Source: Ctenosaura bakeri
Lineage: Eukaryota > Chordata > Lepidosauria > Squamata > Iguanidae
Reading direction: 5' to 3'
Assembly: GCA_948474755.1 (NCBI GenBank)
Contig: CAOLHI010000059.1
Coordinates: forward strand, 682,001 to 746,000
Length of the DNA stretch: 64,000 nt
Position 1 is the first letter of the stretch. Each line of letters begins with the position of its first letter. Below, piece after piece: positions 53,940-64,000 of the stretch. Made by a program: the position numbers and the translations under genes. The notes beneath the pieces are model-generated. The model searched no databases and had not been told where the DNA came from. It saw only the letters and a program-made list of their open reading frames with translations.

Positions 53940-56190
53940 GTAAGTCTGATGGTCCAGTCAAGGTAATTTTCACAGAAGCTTTTCAGAAAGTTACTGTGTT
54001 TTCAAAAGTTTAAAGTTGTTATTTTCATGACTCAGAGCAGGTACTTGGCTGATGTCAATCCTACTTGTGCATTCAGAGTCCTGAATGCACAGGAGAGATT
54101 GATCTTTCCAGGAGAAGCTTCTTAGAAGAATAATCTGAAACACAGATTGGTGAGGGACCTGATCCAGGGAGGCTAGCTTTTGCCATGGAAATTAATTAAA
54201 TTAGATGAGTTCATAAACCAGCTGAGATAGGTATTGGTTTCAGCAGACCAGTCCAAACAGAACTGGGATAGAAAGGGTGAGGAAGAGGAGAGACATCAGG
54301 ACAGATACAGAAGACTAGATAAAAACCAAGCAAAGGCTGAGGGATATAGTAAAATGGTGACAGCTAGTTGGCTCCTTTGTCAATGGAATGAGACATCTGT
54401 TCTGGGTTTTAGTCTGAGGAGCTATCCAAGGTTCTGAGCCTATTGGAGTCATCAGGTCTGGATAGCTCCCAAGAAGTTCAGAAGTCCAACTGATACAGAA
54501 GCACCAAGGGGCAATGCACTCAAATTAGTGACAGTGTGTGGCAACAGTCTGCCATTACAAGTGGTTGATAAATGGCTGATAAAATGTAGAACAATGTCCA
54601 AATGCTTGCTTTCACACAAGCCAGATAAGAGAGAGGTGGTCCTGGTCAGGAGGTATCCATGGGACTATTCTTTCCTCAAAAAAAAAAAAAAAAAAGGAGC
54701 TTAGGGGTACTCCTGGTTACACATCTAGACCTGGATGCTGACATTTTACCAGTGGTAAAGAACAAGGAAAATTCCTTCCCATAAGGAGACAAATGTTGGA
54801 GTTAAATGTTTTAGCCAAGCTATTTCCTGCATTTTTTCAGTGTGTATGGAGGATATTTATTTATTTTAATTTTTTGTATGGGGGAATCCACTTGGCCACA
54901 CAAGACATACATGAAAGCAGGCATGAATGTGTTTTAAGTCAAAGCTAGTGTGAGGTCCCAGTGTGCACTAGCATGTTGATGAAGGGGAGGAAGAGGTTAA
55001 AAAGAAGGTGTAACCCATCACTGTTGGCTAAAGACCTGATCCGGATTGCCCCTACAGATCTGCTATTTGCATGAGGGTGTGGCGCTCTTGTCTGTGCCAA
55101 TGGGAGCTTTCTTGTCAGTCCAAGCAACAGGTGTACATTTCCTGCACCAGACTGAGTCTGCAGTGAGATAATAAGGGTTAAAGTCTACCTCTTCCACTCT
55201 TATTCTGGATTCCCATTCCTGTTATTTCCTTTTTAAAAAATGCATGTAACTGCTAATTCTGTGAAATGTTGTCACAACCAATTTGGTCTGAAGTTGTACC
55301 CTTCCATAGTAATGGCTTTACCATCTATGTGAGAACTAGGACACTGTTGTATTGACATTTTATGCTTCTAGAAATATGCCCTGCATGTTATGTGCCTGTC
55401 TGTTCCATATAAATTGCAACAATAAATTGCAACAGCACAGTTGTTAATGGAATTAAATGACATTATGTAAAGCACCCTTCTATTACCGGATAGCTGGCAA
55501 CACACACAATGGCTGTTCATAACTGTAACTACAGAGTCCAAAACATTTCAGTGCTTCCATTCCCCTTGCTTACACTGCCAGAGAAAAATGTGCTGTTCTA
55601 CTGAAATATTTCATATGACATACATGTTGCATGGATGTGACAACAACAGGTACGTAAAGGCATGAGCAAGGTTGATGGGAGAATGGACTTTGAACTGAGA
55701 AAACATGCAGAGACGTGCAGATGGAGAGGAGGGCGATGAGGGCAGTCCGCCCTGGGCAGCAATTTTTGGGGGGTGTCCCGTGTGACGTGGCCACTGCGGC
55801 CACATCCCCCGCACCATGTGGCCTCGCCCCTCCCCCTCCCCCCACCCCTTCCCCCCACCCCTTCCCCCCACCTGAACTCCAAGCTACATGGCTGAAAACA
55901 AGCTTGCTCTGACAACTGAAACTCTTTAAATCTAATCTGGTTTCTGAGACCTGAGGGTAGACGAATCAGCTGCATACTTCTCAAGCAGAGAGATCTGATT
56001 CAGAATTCTGGTAATACATTGGAGTCTAAAAGCATCCATCTGATCACTGTCTGTTTGTCCCTTAGCTCTACAAAACTGATTTGTACACAAGTGGAACAGT
56101 GCAGATACAAATACATTCAGTGTTCCATTCCTCAGAGATGAAACAGAGCTTTTAAAGCATGGAGTGCACACCCTGTGGTTCATGGACTGC
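53940..56190 (+). other. TACC2: TACC2 first coding intron, first part
   Basis: No exon matching the next TACC2 segment was found up to the end of the window. An A-run is at 54679-54697, and a C-rich stretch at 55800-55875 carries ccccttccccccac units. Confidence 0.45.
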
Positions 56191-56193
56191 ATA

Positions 56194-56195
<2 letters not shown>

Positions 56196-56248
<53 letters not shown>
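56196..56248. repeat. (CT)n(GT)n microsatellite
   Basis: About 22 CT units followed by gtgtgtgta. Confidence 0.95.
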
Positions 56249-56251
56249 ATA

Positions 56252-56472
56252 CACCCTCCACTTGCCTGTCAAGTTATGGCAAGCCCATGAATTTCATAGG
56301 GTTTTGTTAGGTAAGGAATACTCAGAAGTGATTTGCCATTGCTGTCCTCTGAAGTACAACTTACAGCACCTGGTATTCCTTGGGGGTTTCCCATCCAAGT
56401 ACAAACTGGACCTGATTCTGCTTAGCAGCTAGTTCAGGCAGGATCAGGTGGTTTCAGGGTATTCAGGCTTCC
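56252..56472 (-). repeat. 5S-rRNA-headed SINE
   Basis: Minus-strand 5S-like head (gctaagcagaatcaggtcca, tttgtacttggatgggaaac), body and tail (cttgacaggcaagtgg), with the microsatellite at its 3' end. Confidence 0.82.
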
Positions 56473-57350
56473 CCTCTGATACCTCTCTCCTATTTCCTAA
56501 TTCACCCATACATAGTTTCATATAGCATTATGGAAAGAGTGGTCCGTATCAGAATTGCTATGTAAGGTGTGAAGAGAAGGCTCTCTATTCACTCTTTCAC
56601 AAATTCTCATATAGATCACTTTTTCCTCAGCAGGTGTTCTCTTCACCCATTGCAGTGTGTAGAGAGGTGATCTGTTGTCGCCTGTGTTTTCCTCAGTGTG
56701 TGTTCATGTCTCTGTGTTGTGCCTGACTTAGGGTCACATATGGTCCTCAGTACCAACAAAGTTGTCCATCCCTGCTCAAAGGCTACCCTACATCTTTTGG
56801 GCAAGGTGGTGCATGAAACAGAATGAATTAGCCCACCATTATCAAAGGTGACAAACTTGCTCCAAAGATGAGTAATTTACCCACATGCCAATTGTCCCAG
56901 CTGCACTGAAATATCAGCTGTGCACTTTTCAATGGGAATGAGCTCTTTATGACTGTTGTGGGTAAGCTTGTTTTCCACCTGCTTGCAAGATATAAATAGT
57001 GTGTTTGGCTTGTTCAGCACCTGTTTGAAAGATAAACATTTTGAAATTCTTAGAAGAAGGTATTGCACAACACTGAAAGGTCATGAACACAAACACTTGG
57101 GAGAGCTCCTGCATCTGGAACACAATCATCCCTTGAGTTCTACATACAATGCAGAGACTTGTAGGCTTTGAAGCTACTTAAAAGTAAATCTAGTGGGATG
57201 TATCTGTTGTCATAGAAGTACCTTAGTTGTTATCCTTTATTTCACACTGTGAGCCTCTTGTTCATTGAATGAGACATGTTTCCTTTACTAGAGGTTGGAG
57301 GATACAAGACACATCTTCTGTTTTTCATCTTATGTTAGAGGAGCATCCAG

Positions 57351-59128
57351 CTGCTGTTAACTGCTGTCAAGACAACTTCAACTTATGGTGACCCTATGAA
57401 TGAGAGATCTCCAAGTCACCCTATCATCAACAGCTTTGTGCAGTCTTGTGGACTTGGGGCTGTGGTCTCCTTCCTTGATTCTGCAATGCGGTCTTCCTCT
57501 TTTCCTATCATCTTCTACCCTACCAAGCATTATTGTCTTTTCTAGTGAGTCATGTCTTCTCATGATACGTCCAAAGTATGACAGTTTCAGTTGGCTTCTA
57601 GGGAGAATTCAGACCTGATTTTCTTTAGGATGCACTCATTTGTCTTTTAAGTAGTCCACAGTATCTGGAGAACTCTTCTCCAGCACCACAGTTCAAATAA
57701 GTTTATTTTCTTTCTTTCTTCACTGTCCAGCTTTCACAACCATATATGGAGTATGATGGCATGAATGATCCTATCTATAGTATTCAGTAATATGTCATAA
57801 CATTTCAGGATCTTCTCTAGCTCCTTTATAGCTGCCCTCCTGAAGCCTAGTCTTCTTCTGATTTTCTGACTGCAGTCTTCATTCTGATTAATGACTGAGC
57901 CAAGGTATGGGAAGTCTTGAACTATTTCAGTATCTTCATCATCTGCTTTAAAGTTATGTAAATCATTCTGGTCATGATTTTTGTTTTCTTAATTATTCAA
58001 CTGTAAACCTGCCTTTGCACTTTCTACCTTGACTTTCTTCAGTAATCATTCCAGGTCTTTGCTATTTTCTGTCAGTAGTAATATTGGGTCATCGGCATAT
58101 CTTAAATTGTTGTTGTTTCTTCCTCCAGTTTCCATGCCTCCTTCCTCCGAATCTAATCCTGCTTTACATATGGTATGTTCAGCATACAAGTTAAAGAGAT
58201 AGGGTGATAAAACGCAGCCTTGCCTGACCAAGTGGAAACTATTTCCTTTTTACATATTCTGTCCTGATTGTAGCTTCTTATCCTGAGTGCAAGGTACATA
58301 TCAGGACAATCAAATGTTGTGTTACTCCCATTTCTTGAAGTGCTATCCATGCTTTTTCATGATACATACAATCAAAAACTTTGCTATAATCTATATAGCA
58401 TAGACTGATTTTCTATTAAAATTCTTTGGTGTGCCCCATGATGCTTTCTTGATCCCAGCTTGGACATCTGACATTTCTCATTTCATATATGGTCAAAGTT
58501 TTTGCTGCAGAATTTTAAACATCACTTTGCTTCTGTGGGAGATTTAATTGGAACTAGAGTAGATTCTGTCTCTGGAGCTTGACACAACTCTACTGATATT
58601 GCATTTGTTCTTGGTCATTTATTTCTCCCAAGTGTTCTGAGTGTAGTTTCCACTTCACTTTCTAAAACTGTAGGTTTATCTTCAAATGATTTTTCCTTAA
58701 ATGAATCTGCCATCCTATCATCTCTTTTATATAGATCTTCAGTGTATTGTTTCCATCATCTATCTCTACTTGATCATGTAATGTGTTCTCTTGCTGGTCA
58801 TAGACCATCTCCACTCTTGGTTTAAATCTCCCTTTGATTTCTTGGATCTTGTGGAAGAGGTCTCTGTTCTTCCTTTTTTGTTGTCATCTTCAATTTCCTG
58901 CATTGATTATTGCAGTATTTCTCCTTGTCCCTGCACACAAATCACTGAACAGTTGTACTTAGGGTCTGGACTGTATTTCTGTTACCTTTTACTTTTGCTC
59001 ATTATTTGTCTTTAAGAGCTTGAAGAGTTTCATCTGTCATCTATTGAGGCTTCTCATGCTTTGTGACTGTGGATAATGTCTTTTTGCATTCCTCCTTTAC
59101 ATTGTACCTGGTTTCAATACAGAGGTCT
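57351..59128 (-). mobile_element. RTE/BovB LINE, 3' 1.8 kb
   Basis: The 3' tail is at 57351 (gtcaccataagttgaagttg on the minus strand, then ttaacagcag). 'LRYADDPILLL' at about 58100 keeps the YADD box, and 'GCVLSPYLFNLYAEHTI' lies just before it. Frames are broken elsewhere. 5'-truncated near the RT start. It lies antisense within the TACC2 intron. Confidence 0.87.
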
Positions 59129-59136
59129 TCCTCAAA

Positions 59137-59224
59137 GGCCCCTCCCTAAACTGCAAACCCCAGGAGCCCATAGGATGTTGATAGCGGAATAATAGCACTA
59201 TAACAGTCTAGTGCAGAAACGACC
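59137..59224. mobile_element. Palindromic element, right arm only
   Basis: 'ggcccctccctaaactgcaa' then the right arm, ending 'agtctagtgcagaaacgacc'. The left arm is absent. Confidence 0.75.
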
Positions 59225-59575
59225 TGAGTTAAAAAGCAAGTTAACTGGGCATGCCCCAAAGATGCCTACTCAGAAGTAAGTTCCATTGGGTTCATTGGCA
59301 CTTACTCCCAAGTAAATATGTTAACGATTGTAGGCAAAGACCAGAGTTCTGTGGATGCACTATATTCCTATAACTATGCTGACATAAATTGTGGTGACAG
59401 GAAGAAAAAGGCTGCAGGAAGTAAGGAAGGAAGGCACGAGAGAAAGAGACTGGTCAGAGATGGCAACTTTTGCCTGCCTTCCCTCTAAACAAGCCCAGAA
59501 AAATTGCAGCCACCAGTGTAGTGTACTGACAGGATTCTGGCCTGGGCCAAATGTGCAAGCAGCGCAGACATAATG

Positions 59576-60111
59576 GGCCTTTCCATCCTACACTCTTATA
59601 GTGCTATGATTCCACTTTCAATATCCTATGGAATCCTGGGCTTTGCATTTTAGGGAGGGGCATTTAGAATTCTCAGCCGACCCCTCCCGAAACTGCAAAC
59701 CCCAGGATTCCAGAGGATGTTGAAAGTGGAATCATCGCACCATAACAGGCTAGTGCCCTGGTGGCACAGTGGTTAAATGCCAGTACTGTAAGCCACAAGG
59801 TTATGAGTTCAGTCCTGCCCAGCTCCAAGGTTGACTCAGTCTTCCATCCTTTTGCAGGTCGGTAAAATGAGTACCCAGCTTATTGGGGGCATGTATAGAA
59901 ATGTTTCGAAATACATGCTATTTGTAAGTTGTTCTCCACCTGGATCCATATGGAGAGGTGGGACACAAATAAATAAAAATAAAAAAATAATAAAAAAATG
60001 GAGTCGATCCAGGATGCTGGTTGATTGGCCTCAGTCAACTGCAAACTCCAGAATTCCACAGGATCTTGAAAGTGGAATAATAGCACTGTAATAGCGCAGT
60101 GCAGAAAGGCT
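59576..60111. mobile_element. Composite palindromic element with inserted arm and SINE
   Basis: The left arm of a long-loop palindromic element (59576-59682, to 'agaattctcagcc') and its right arm (60030-60111, from 'ggcctcagtcaactgcaaac') enclose foreign sequence. That sequence is a right arm of the short-loop type (59683-59757), a tRNA-type SINE (59758-59999), and 28 bases (gagtcgatccaggatgctgg...) that recur beside the palindrome at 60845. 'aat' stands on both outer sides. Confidence 0.7.
59758..59999 (+). repeat. tRNA-derived SINE (Anolis-type 'ggtggcacagtggttaa')
   Basis: Head 'ctggtggcacagtggttaaa' with box-B-like 'gagttcagtcc', body 'aaggttgactcagtcttcca' and 'taaaatgagtacccagctta', and an A-rich taaa-type tail at 59968-59999. 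Confidence 0.85.
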
Positions 60112-60234
60112 CAATGAAAGCCAAGCTCTCTGCTGCAGAAGCTAAACTTTCAGTTTCAGGCTGTACCTGGCTGTTGCAAACAGTGACAACTAACGCCTTA
60201 AGGTTTCTGCTTTCCAGATCAGTAGATGCATAAC

Positions 60235-60600
60235 TCTTTTGCGCTTAGCCTGCGCCATCACACGTGCTCGGGCAATGTGTGCGTCCTGCTCTGGGCAGCC
60301 TCTCTCGCAGCTCGCCCTGAGTTCATCCCTCCCAGTCCGCCGTCGGTCCGTCCGACTCCCTTGGCAGGCGTTCCTGAAATGTGATTCCTGCCGCCATGGG
60401 GATGACCTTTGGTCCACTTCCCAGCGTTCACCTGCAGTCCGCTCGGGCCCTCCTAAGCTCCCTATGGAGGAAGCGGCTGCCTTGGAACAGAGCGCGCCCT
60501 GATGCGCCTGGCAGGCGAAGGTTGGTTTGGAGGCGTGCTTTTTCCACGTGCGCGCATCTGAACCGTCCAAGTGGGGGAGGCGATGACAGGGGAAGGTAAG
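60235..60600 (+). promoter_or_regulatory. TACC2: CpG-rich block with splice donor; possible alternative TACC2 first exon
   Basis: Dense CpG (for example tccgccgtcggtccgtccga near 60340), unlike its surroundings and not part of a recognised repeat. It ends in ggggaag|gtaaga with the donor at 60596 on the plus strand. TACC2 is known to use several promoters in mammals. Open frames exist on both strands here (minus 60190-60747, plus 60381-60599), but none has a protein signature. A non-coding first exon is the simplest reading. Confidence 0.4.
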
Positions 60601-60844
60601 AACGCCCGCTTTATTGTCCTCCTCGGAAGAGATGGATTCCAGTGCTCCGTTTCCCCTGTAAACACAAGAGTGATGAGGAATGGAAACTTTGCGTAAGCCT
60701 CCAAAGCTGACTTGGAGCCAGAAACTCCGGACGATGGCAGGTTGCAACCACTGCCTTAAAAGGCTGCGGCTTTCATAGGGAAACTACCGCGGGAAGAAGA
60801 AGAATGGGGACCGAGAGGGCAGGGAAAAGGGCTGGGATTCACTA

Positions 60845-61016
60845 ATTTCCGCACTAGCCTGTTATAGCGCGATGATTCCACTTTCAACATCCTCTGGAAT
60901 CCTGGGGTTTGCAGTTTCGGGAGGGGCCAGCCGGCCCCTCCCGAAACTGCAAAGCCCAGGATTCCAGAGGATGTTGAAAGTGGAATCATCGCGCTATAAC
61001 AGGCTAGTGCGGAAAT
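60845..61016. mobile_element. Near-perfect 172-bp palindrome, GGCC family (short loop)
   Basis: Centre at 60930/60931 (ggggccagccggcccc). Apart from the centre and one base pair in the 'aaccccagg/aagcccagg' part, the arms pair fully. The outer GGCC is missing on both sides. Closely related to 15604-15781. Confidence 0.87.
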
Positions 61017-61049
61017 GGAGTCGATCCAGGATGCTGGTTGATTTTCCCA

Positions 61050-61815
61050 CCCACCGTTTTAAGGACCGCTCTTGAATTTAAAAGCCTGACTGGAAGGCTT
61101 AAACGGACGCTTAATTAAGCGCTGGGCGATTAACCTGAAAGCTTCAGACAGCTCGGAATGTTTGCAACCCAATCCTGGGGCCGCCTCTTAAGATCGTTGC
61201 TGGGGTTTTCAAACTGCAAGGACAAACGTAGCCTTTGGAGAACCTGCCTGGATAAAAACCTTACCCTACGGTGACTCTAATGGCCACTTTCAAGAGCAGT
61301 TGCTACCGTCCCCTAATAGATTTTAATGTCCTGGCCCTCACTCTCTTTGGCTGTAGGCTTAAGCTTATTTTCATATAACACATGATTGATGAGCATGAGG
61401 TGGGATTAGCTCTTGATCAGAGGAAGCAACAATAATTTGGATTGTGTTTGATGCCTGAACGCTTCAGCTAAACTGAAAATCCCTTCCTCCTTGCTATTCC
61501 AAAAGGGAGGACTTGCAAAGGGATGGGAGGTTATTTATTTTATGACTCAAGATAATGTGCGATGGATATTGCTGAACTACAGTTAAGATTTTCCCAGTGT
61601 AAGATAAACACTTACTTAGGAAATTGATACTTTTTGAGGGTTTGTTTTTTTTAAAAAAAAATATGTTGATTACTTTGAAAGGGAAAAAAAAGTTAGTTTC
61701 ATTGTTTTTGGGATATTAACATAGTAAAATATCTTGTATTTTTAAAGGAAAGAGATGAGTGGTGGTTTTTAAAGAGTTGTCTTAATTTGGTGCATTGCTT
61801 GTGCACTTAATTATC
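61050..61815. other. TACC2 intron, nothing recognised
   Basis: Short A/T runs only. Confidence 0.35.
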
Positions 61816-61818
61816 ATG

Positions 61819-61999
61819 GGCCATTTCCGCACTAGACTGTTACAGCACTATCATTCCACTTGCAACATCCTATGGATGTCCTGGGGTTTGCAGTTTCAGG
61901 AGGGGCCAGTTGGCCCCTTCCAAAATTGCAACCCCCAGGATTCCATAGGAAGTTGCAAGTGGAATGATAGCGCTATAACAGTCTAGTGCAGAAATGGCC
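61819..61999. mobile_element. Palindromic GGCC element, ATG duplication
   Basis: Starts ggccatttccgcactagac and ends gtctagtgcagaaatggcc. ATG on both sides. 'cttgcaacatcc' variant of the arm; centre ggggccagttggcccc. Confidence 0.88.
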
Positions 62000-62331
62000 A
62001 TGATCTTGGGAACACAGCGGTGAAGGCTGCCTTGGATGCCAACGAGGTATTGTAACAGCCCCTTTCGTTGCATTGATTCAGCATCAGAATAGTTCTTGTA
62101 AAGAATGCTTCTTTAGTTTTCATTTCCAGTAAAACTTGGGGGGGGGTGGTGGTAATATAGTCCCATTCATCCTATGAATTGTTTGTATACCAAAATGATG
62201 ATAGTGGTGGTTGTGGGAATTTCAGGAGTCTTTGCCAGGTTCAATACTGTGTTACTGCATACTATTTTTCAACCTAGGAAGCAAATGAGTGAGATCACCT
62301 TAATGATTATACTGATAATTAAAATCTTAGG

Positions 62332-62410
62332 AGCATGAGAAGAACCCAGTTGGATCAGGCCAAAGTCATACACAATCCGGGGTCTTGTTTATTACAGCTG
62401 TCAATCAGGC
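62332..62410 (+). repeat. Unassigned repeat (ggatcaggccaaag type)
   Basis: 'aggagcatgagaagaaccca' 'gttggatcaggccaaagtca': same family as 31855-31960. Followed by an A/G-rich tract (62405-62490). Confidence 0.5.
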
Positions 62411-62499
62411 AAAAAGAAAAAAGAAAAAGAAAAACAAGAAATGAAAAAAAAATGGAAAAAAAAAGAAAAAGAAAAGAAAGAAAAGAAAAGAACAATTTC

Positions 62500-63855
62500 A
62501 AAACCATTTTTTTCCTGCTTTGGGAACTCCACAGCTGTGTGTCACAGTTTCTATGCTTCTTCCACTTTCACCCAGACATACCAAGCTTTAAAGGAAGGAG
62601 AAGGGAAAATGGGGTAAATAGTAGCTATGACCTGTTTCCAAACTGTTCCTGTATGTCCACTAAAGCTGTTGAGCCTGCATTATTGAAATGGAACTCTGGG
62701 ATTTTTTTTTTTTAATAATTCTATCCTGACCCATTGACTAGAAGGAATTAATATAACAAACACCAACAGTTCCCAGAGCTGTCAACATGCTCAACATGAC
62801 AGCATGCTCAGAAGCCTTCATTGCAGTGAGTTGGGTTTTCAGGGAGGATTCTCTGCTTTCAGAAGTCTTTTTGCCAGCTGTCATTTCCCCTTCCCTTCAC
62901 AGCTTTTGAAACAGTAAAAAGAGGGGAATCAGTGTGTAAGAGAAGTGGTACCAGTGGACAATGTCTCTGTTGCTCCCTGATCCCCTGAGGTTTACAGGAC
63001 TCTTGAGAAAAGTCTGAACTTTCTCCTGATAGTTCCAAACGACTAAATAAATAATACATCCAAATTGTGACTGTTGTAGTTACTGGGGGAGGTGTGTACT
63101 GCCTGGCTATTTAACAAAATAGTACTGGTTTTTCAGCAGGCTGGATACTTGACCTAAGCTGAAGTAACCTTGCTTTCCTCTCTTAAACAAAGAGGGATAA
63201 GGAGATGGAAGAACAACACTCCTAGCAATCAGTCCATTGCATAACTCTTCAATGGAGCAGCTGTAGGAAAAGTTCCAAAAACTGGCACACAGCACATACC
63301 TGGACTCCATCAGCAGCTGTTTCATTGAAGAATAGTGGAATGGAGTATGTTGATGAAAGGGGGCTCTGCTTTTATCTCCTCACACCCAAACTTTTTGTCT
63401 TGGAGAGAGAGTAGAATGGTAACTTTAGCTTAAGTCAGCTCAGAACCAATCTTCTCTGGTGCAGAATCCCTTGCAGCTTGAAGAACACACATATACTTCT
63501 AATTTGTATCACAGATGTTAGTGTACAACATCCAGTCTTTCCCTGCAAGATGAGAATGTTCATGTTCAACTGTTTAGGCTTATTTAGAGTACTTTTTTCT
63601 TCAGTGGACAACACGTGGCTCAAACACAGAATAAAAGACTTTATGTTTTTCCGTAGCTAAGGTGCTGTTTGGATAAAACCTTGGACAGGTCACCATCTTG
63701 CAGCCTGACTTCAGCAGTCATTAACAGGAACAGGCATAAAATGCATAATTTGGCTGTTATTGCTGGGAGATGCCAACATAGGGGATAGTAAGGAACTTCA
63801 TCATTGATAGGCAGCACAAAATGGAGCACACAGTTTTTAAGATGAAGGTAGTGCC
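62500..63855. other. TACC2 intron, nothing recognised
   Basis: No exon or repeat end that I can support. Confidence 0.35.
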
Positions 63856-63859
63856 CACC

Positions 63860-64000
63860 ATGAGAGCCAGCATGACATAGTGCTTTGAGCATTGGACTGC
63901 AGCCCTTTCAGCTAGGGTTTTATGTTTCGGCATAGAAATGTGCTGGGTGCATCACATGCTCTCGGCACTAGAAAAACCTGTGACAGGGCCACATTAGGTT
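63860..64000 (+). repeat. tRNA-headed SINE (Sauria SINE type), cut by window end
   Basis: 'gagagccagcatgacatagt' 'gctttgagcattggactgca' head. The body is diverged and the window ends at 'gggccacattaggtt'. Confidence 0.85.

Noticed and set aside
54234..54437. 67-codon plus-strand frame considered as the next TACC2 exon
   Set aside because: No similarity to the TACC2 segment expected after the start exon and no convincing acceptor before it.
60190..60747. 185-codon open frame, minus strand, in the CpG-rich block
   Set aside because: Explained by GC-rich composition; no conserved domain. The plus-strand donor favours transcription in the other direction.

Overview
The window is vertebrate nuclear DNA, almost certainly from a squamate reptile (lizard). 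It is roughly 95% non-coding, the genes are split by GT-AG introns, and the repeat set is squamate: RTE/BovB LINEs, L1 and L2-group LINE pieces, tRNA-headed and 5S-rRNA-headed SINEs with BovB-like tails, a SPIN-type hAT element, Helitron-like copies, and many short GGCC-ended DNA elements.

Genes. Positions 16509 down to 2487 (minus strand) hold a complete ten-exon coding sequence for NSMCE4A, the kleisin subunit of the SMC5/6 complex. All splice sites are GT/AG, the phases agree, and the exons join to a 365-residue frame. Exon 1 lies in a CpG-rich promoter (about 16040-16690). On the plus strand, 53858-53939 is a short exon whose 11 codons (53907-53939) match the N-terminus of TACC2, the neighbour that lies head-to-head with NSMCE4A in mammals. 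The rest of TACC2 lies beyond the window. A second CpG-rich block (60235-60600) ending in a good splice donor may be an alternative TACC2 first exon.

Layout. 1-635: a 315-bp tandem duplication containing palindromic elements. 1500-1860: L1 fragment. 1900-16510: NSMCE4A, with a BovB piece, SINE pieces and several DNA elements in its introns. 15000-17140: five palindromic elements around the NSMCE4A promoter. 17750-18780: L2-like tail and a BovB tail broken by two DNA-element insertions. 19960-20784: solo LTR. 21187-21607: DNA element with TAA target duplication. 22800-26250: 5S-SINE and a near-complete but decayed BovB. 26294-27100: SPIN-like hAT with an 8-bp target duplication. 27100-53850: intergenic or TACC2 5' region with L2, L1, Helitron-like copies, SINEs and DNA elements. 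53858 to the end: TACC2 start exon and first coding intron, with a decayed BovB (57351-59128) and a recombined cluster of palindromic elements (59137-61999).

The most unusual content is a family of at least 13 near full-length palindromes (155-205 bp, one a perfect 178-bp palindrome) plus three partial copies. They end in GGCC and are flanked by 3-bp direct repeats of varied sequence. A second, longer GGCC-ended family has TCA or TAA duplications. Family assignments rest on motif recognition by eye; no database search was possible.
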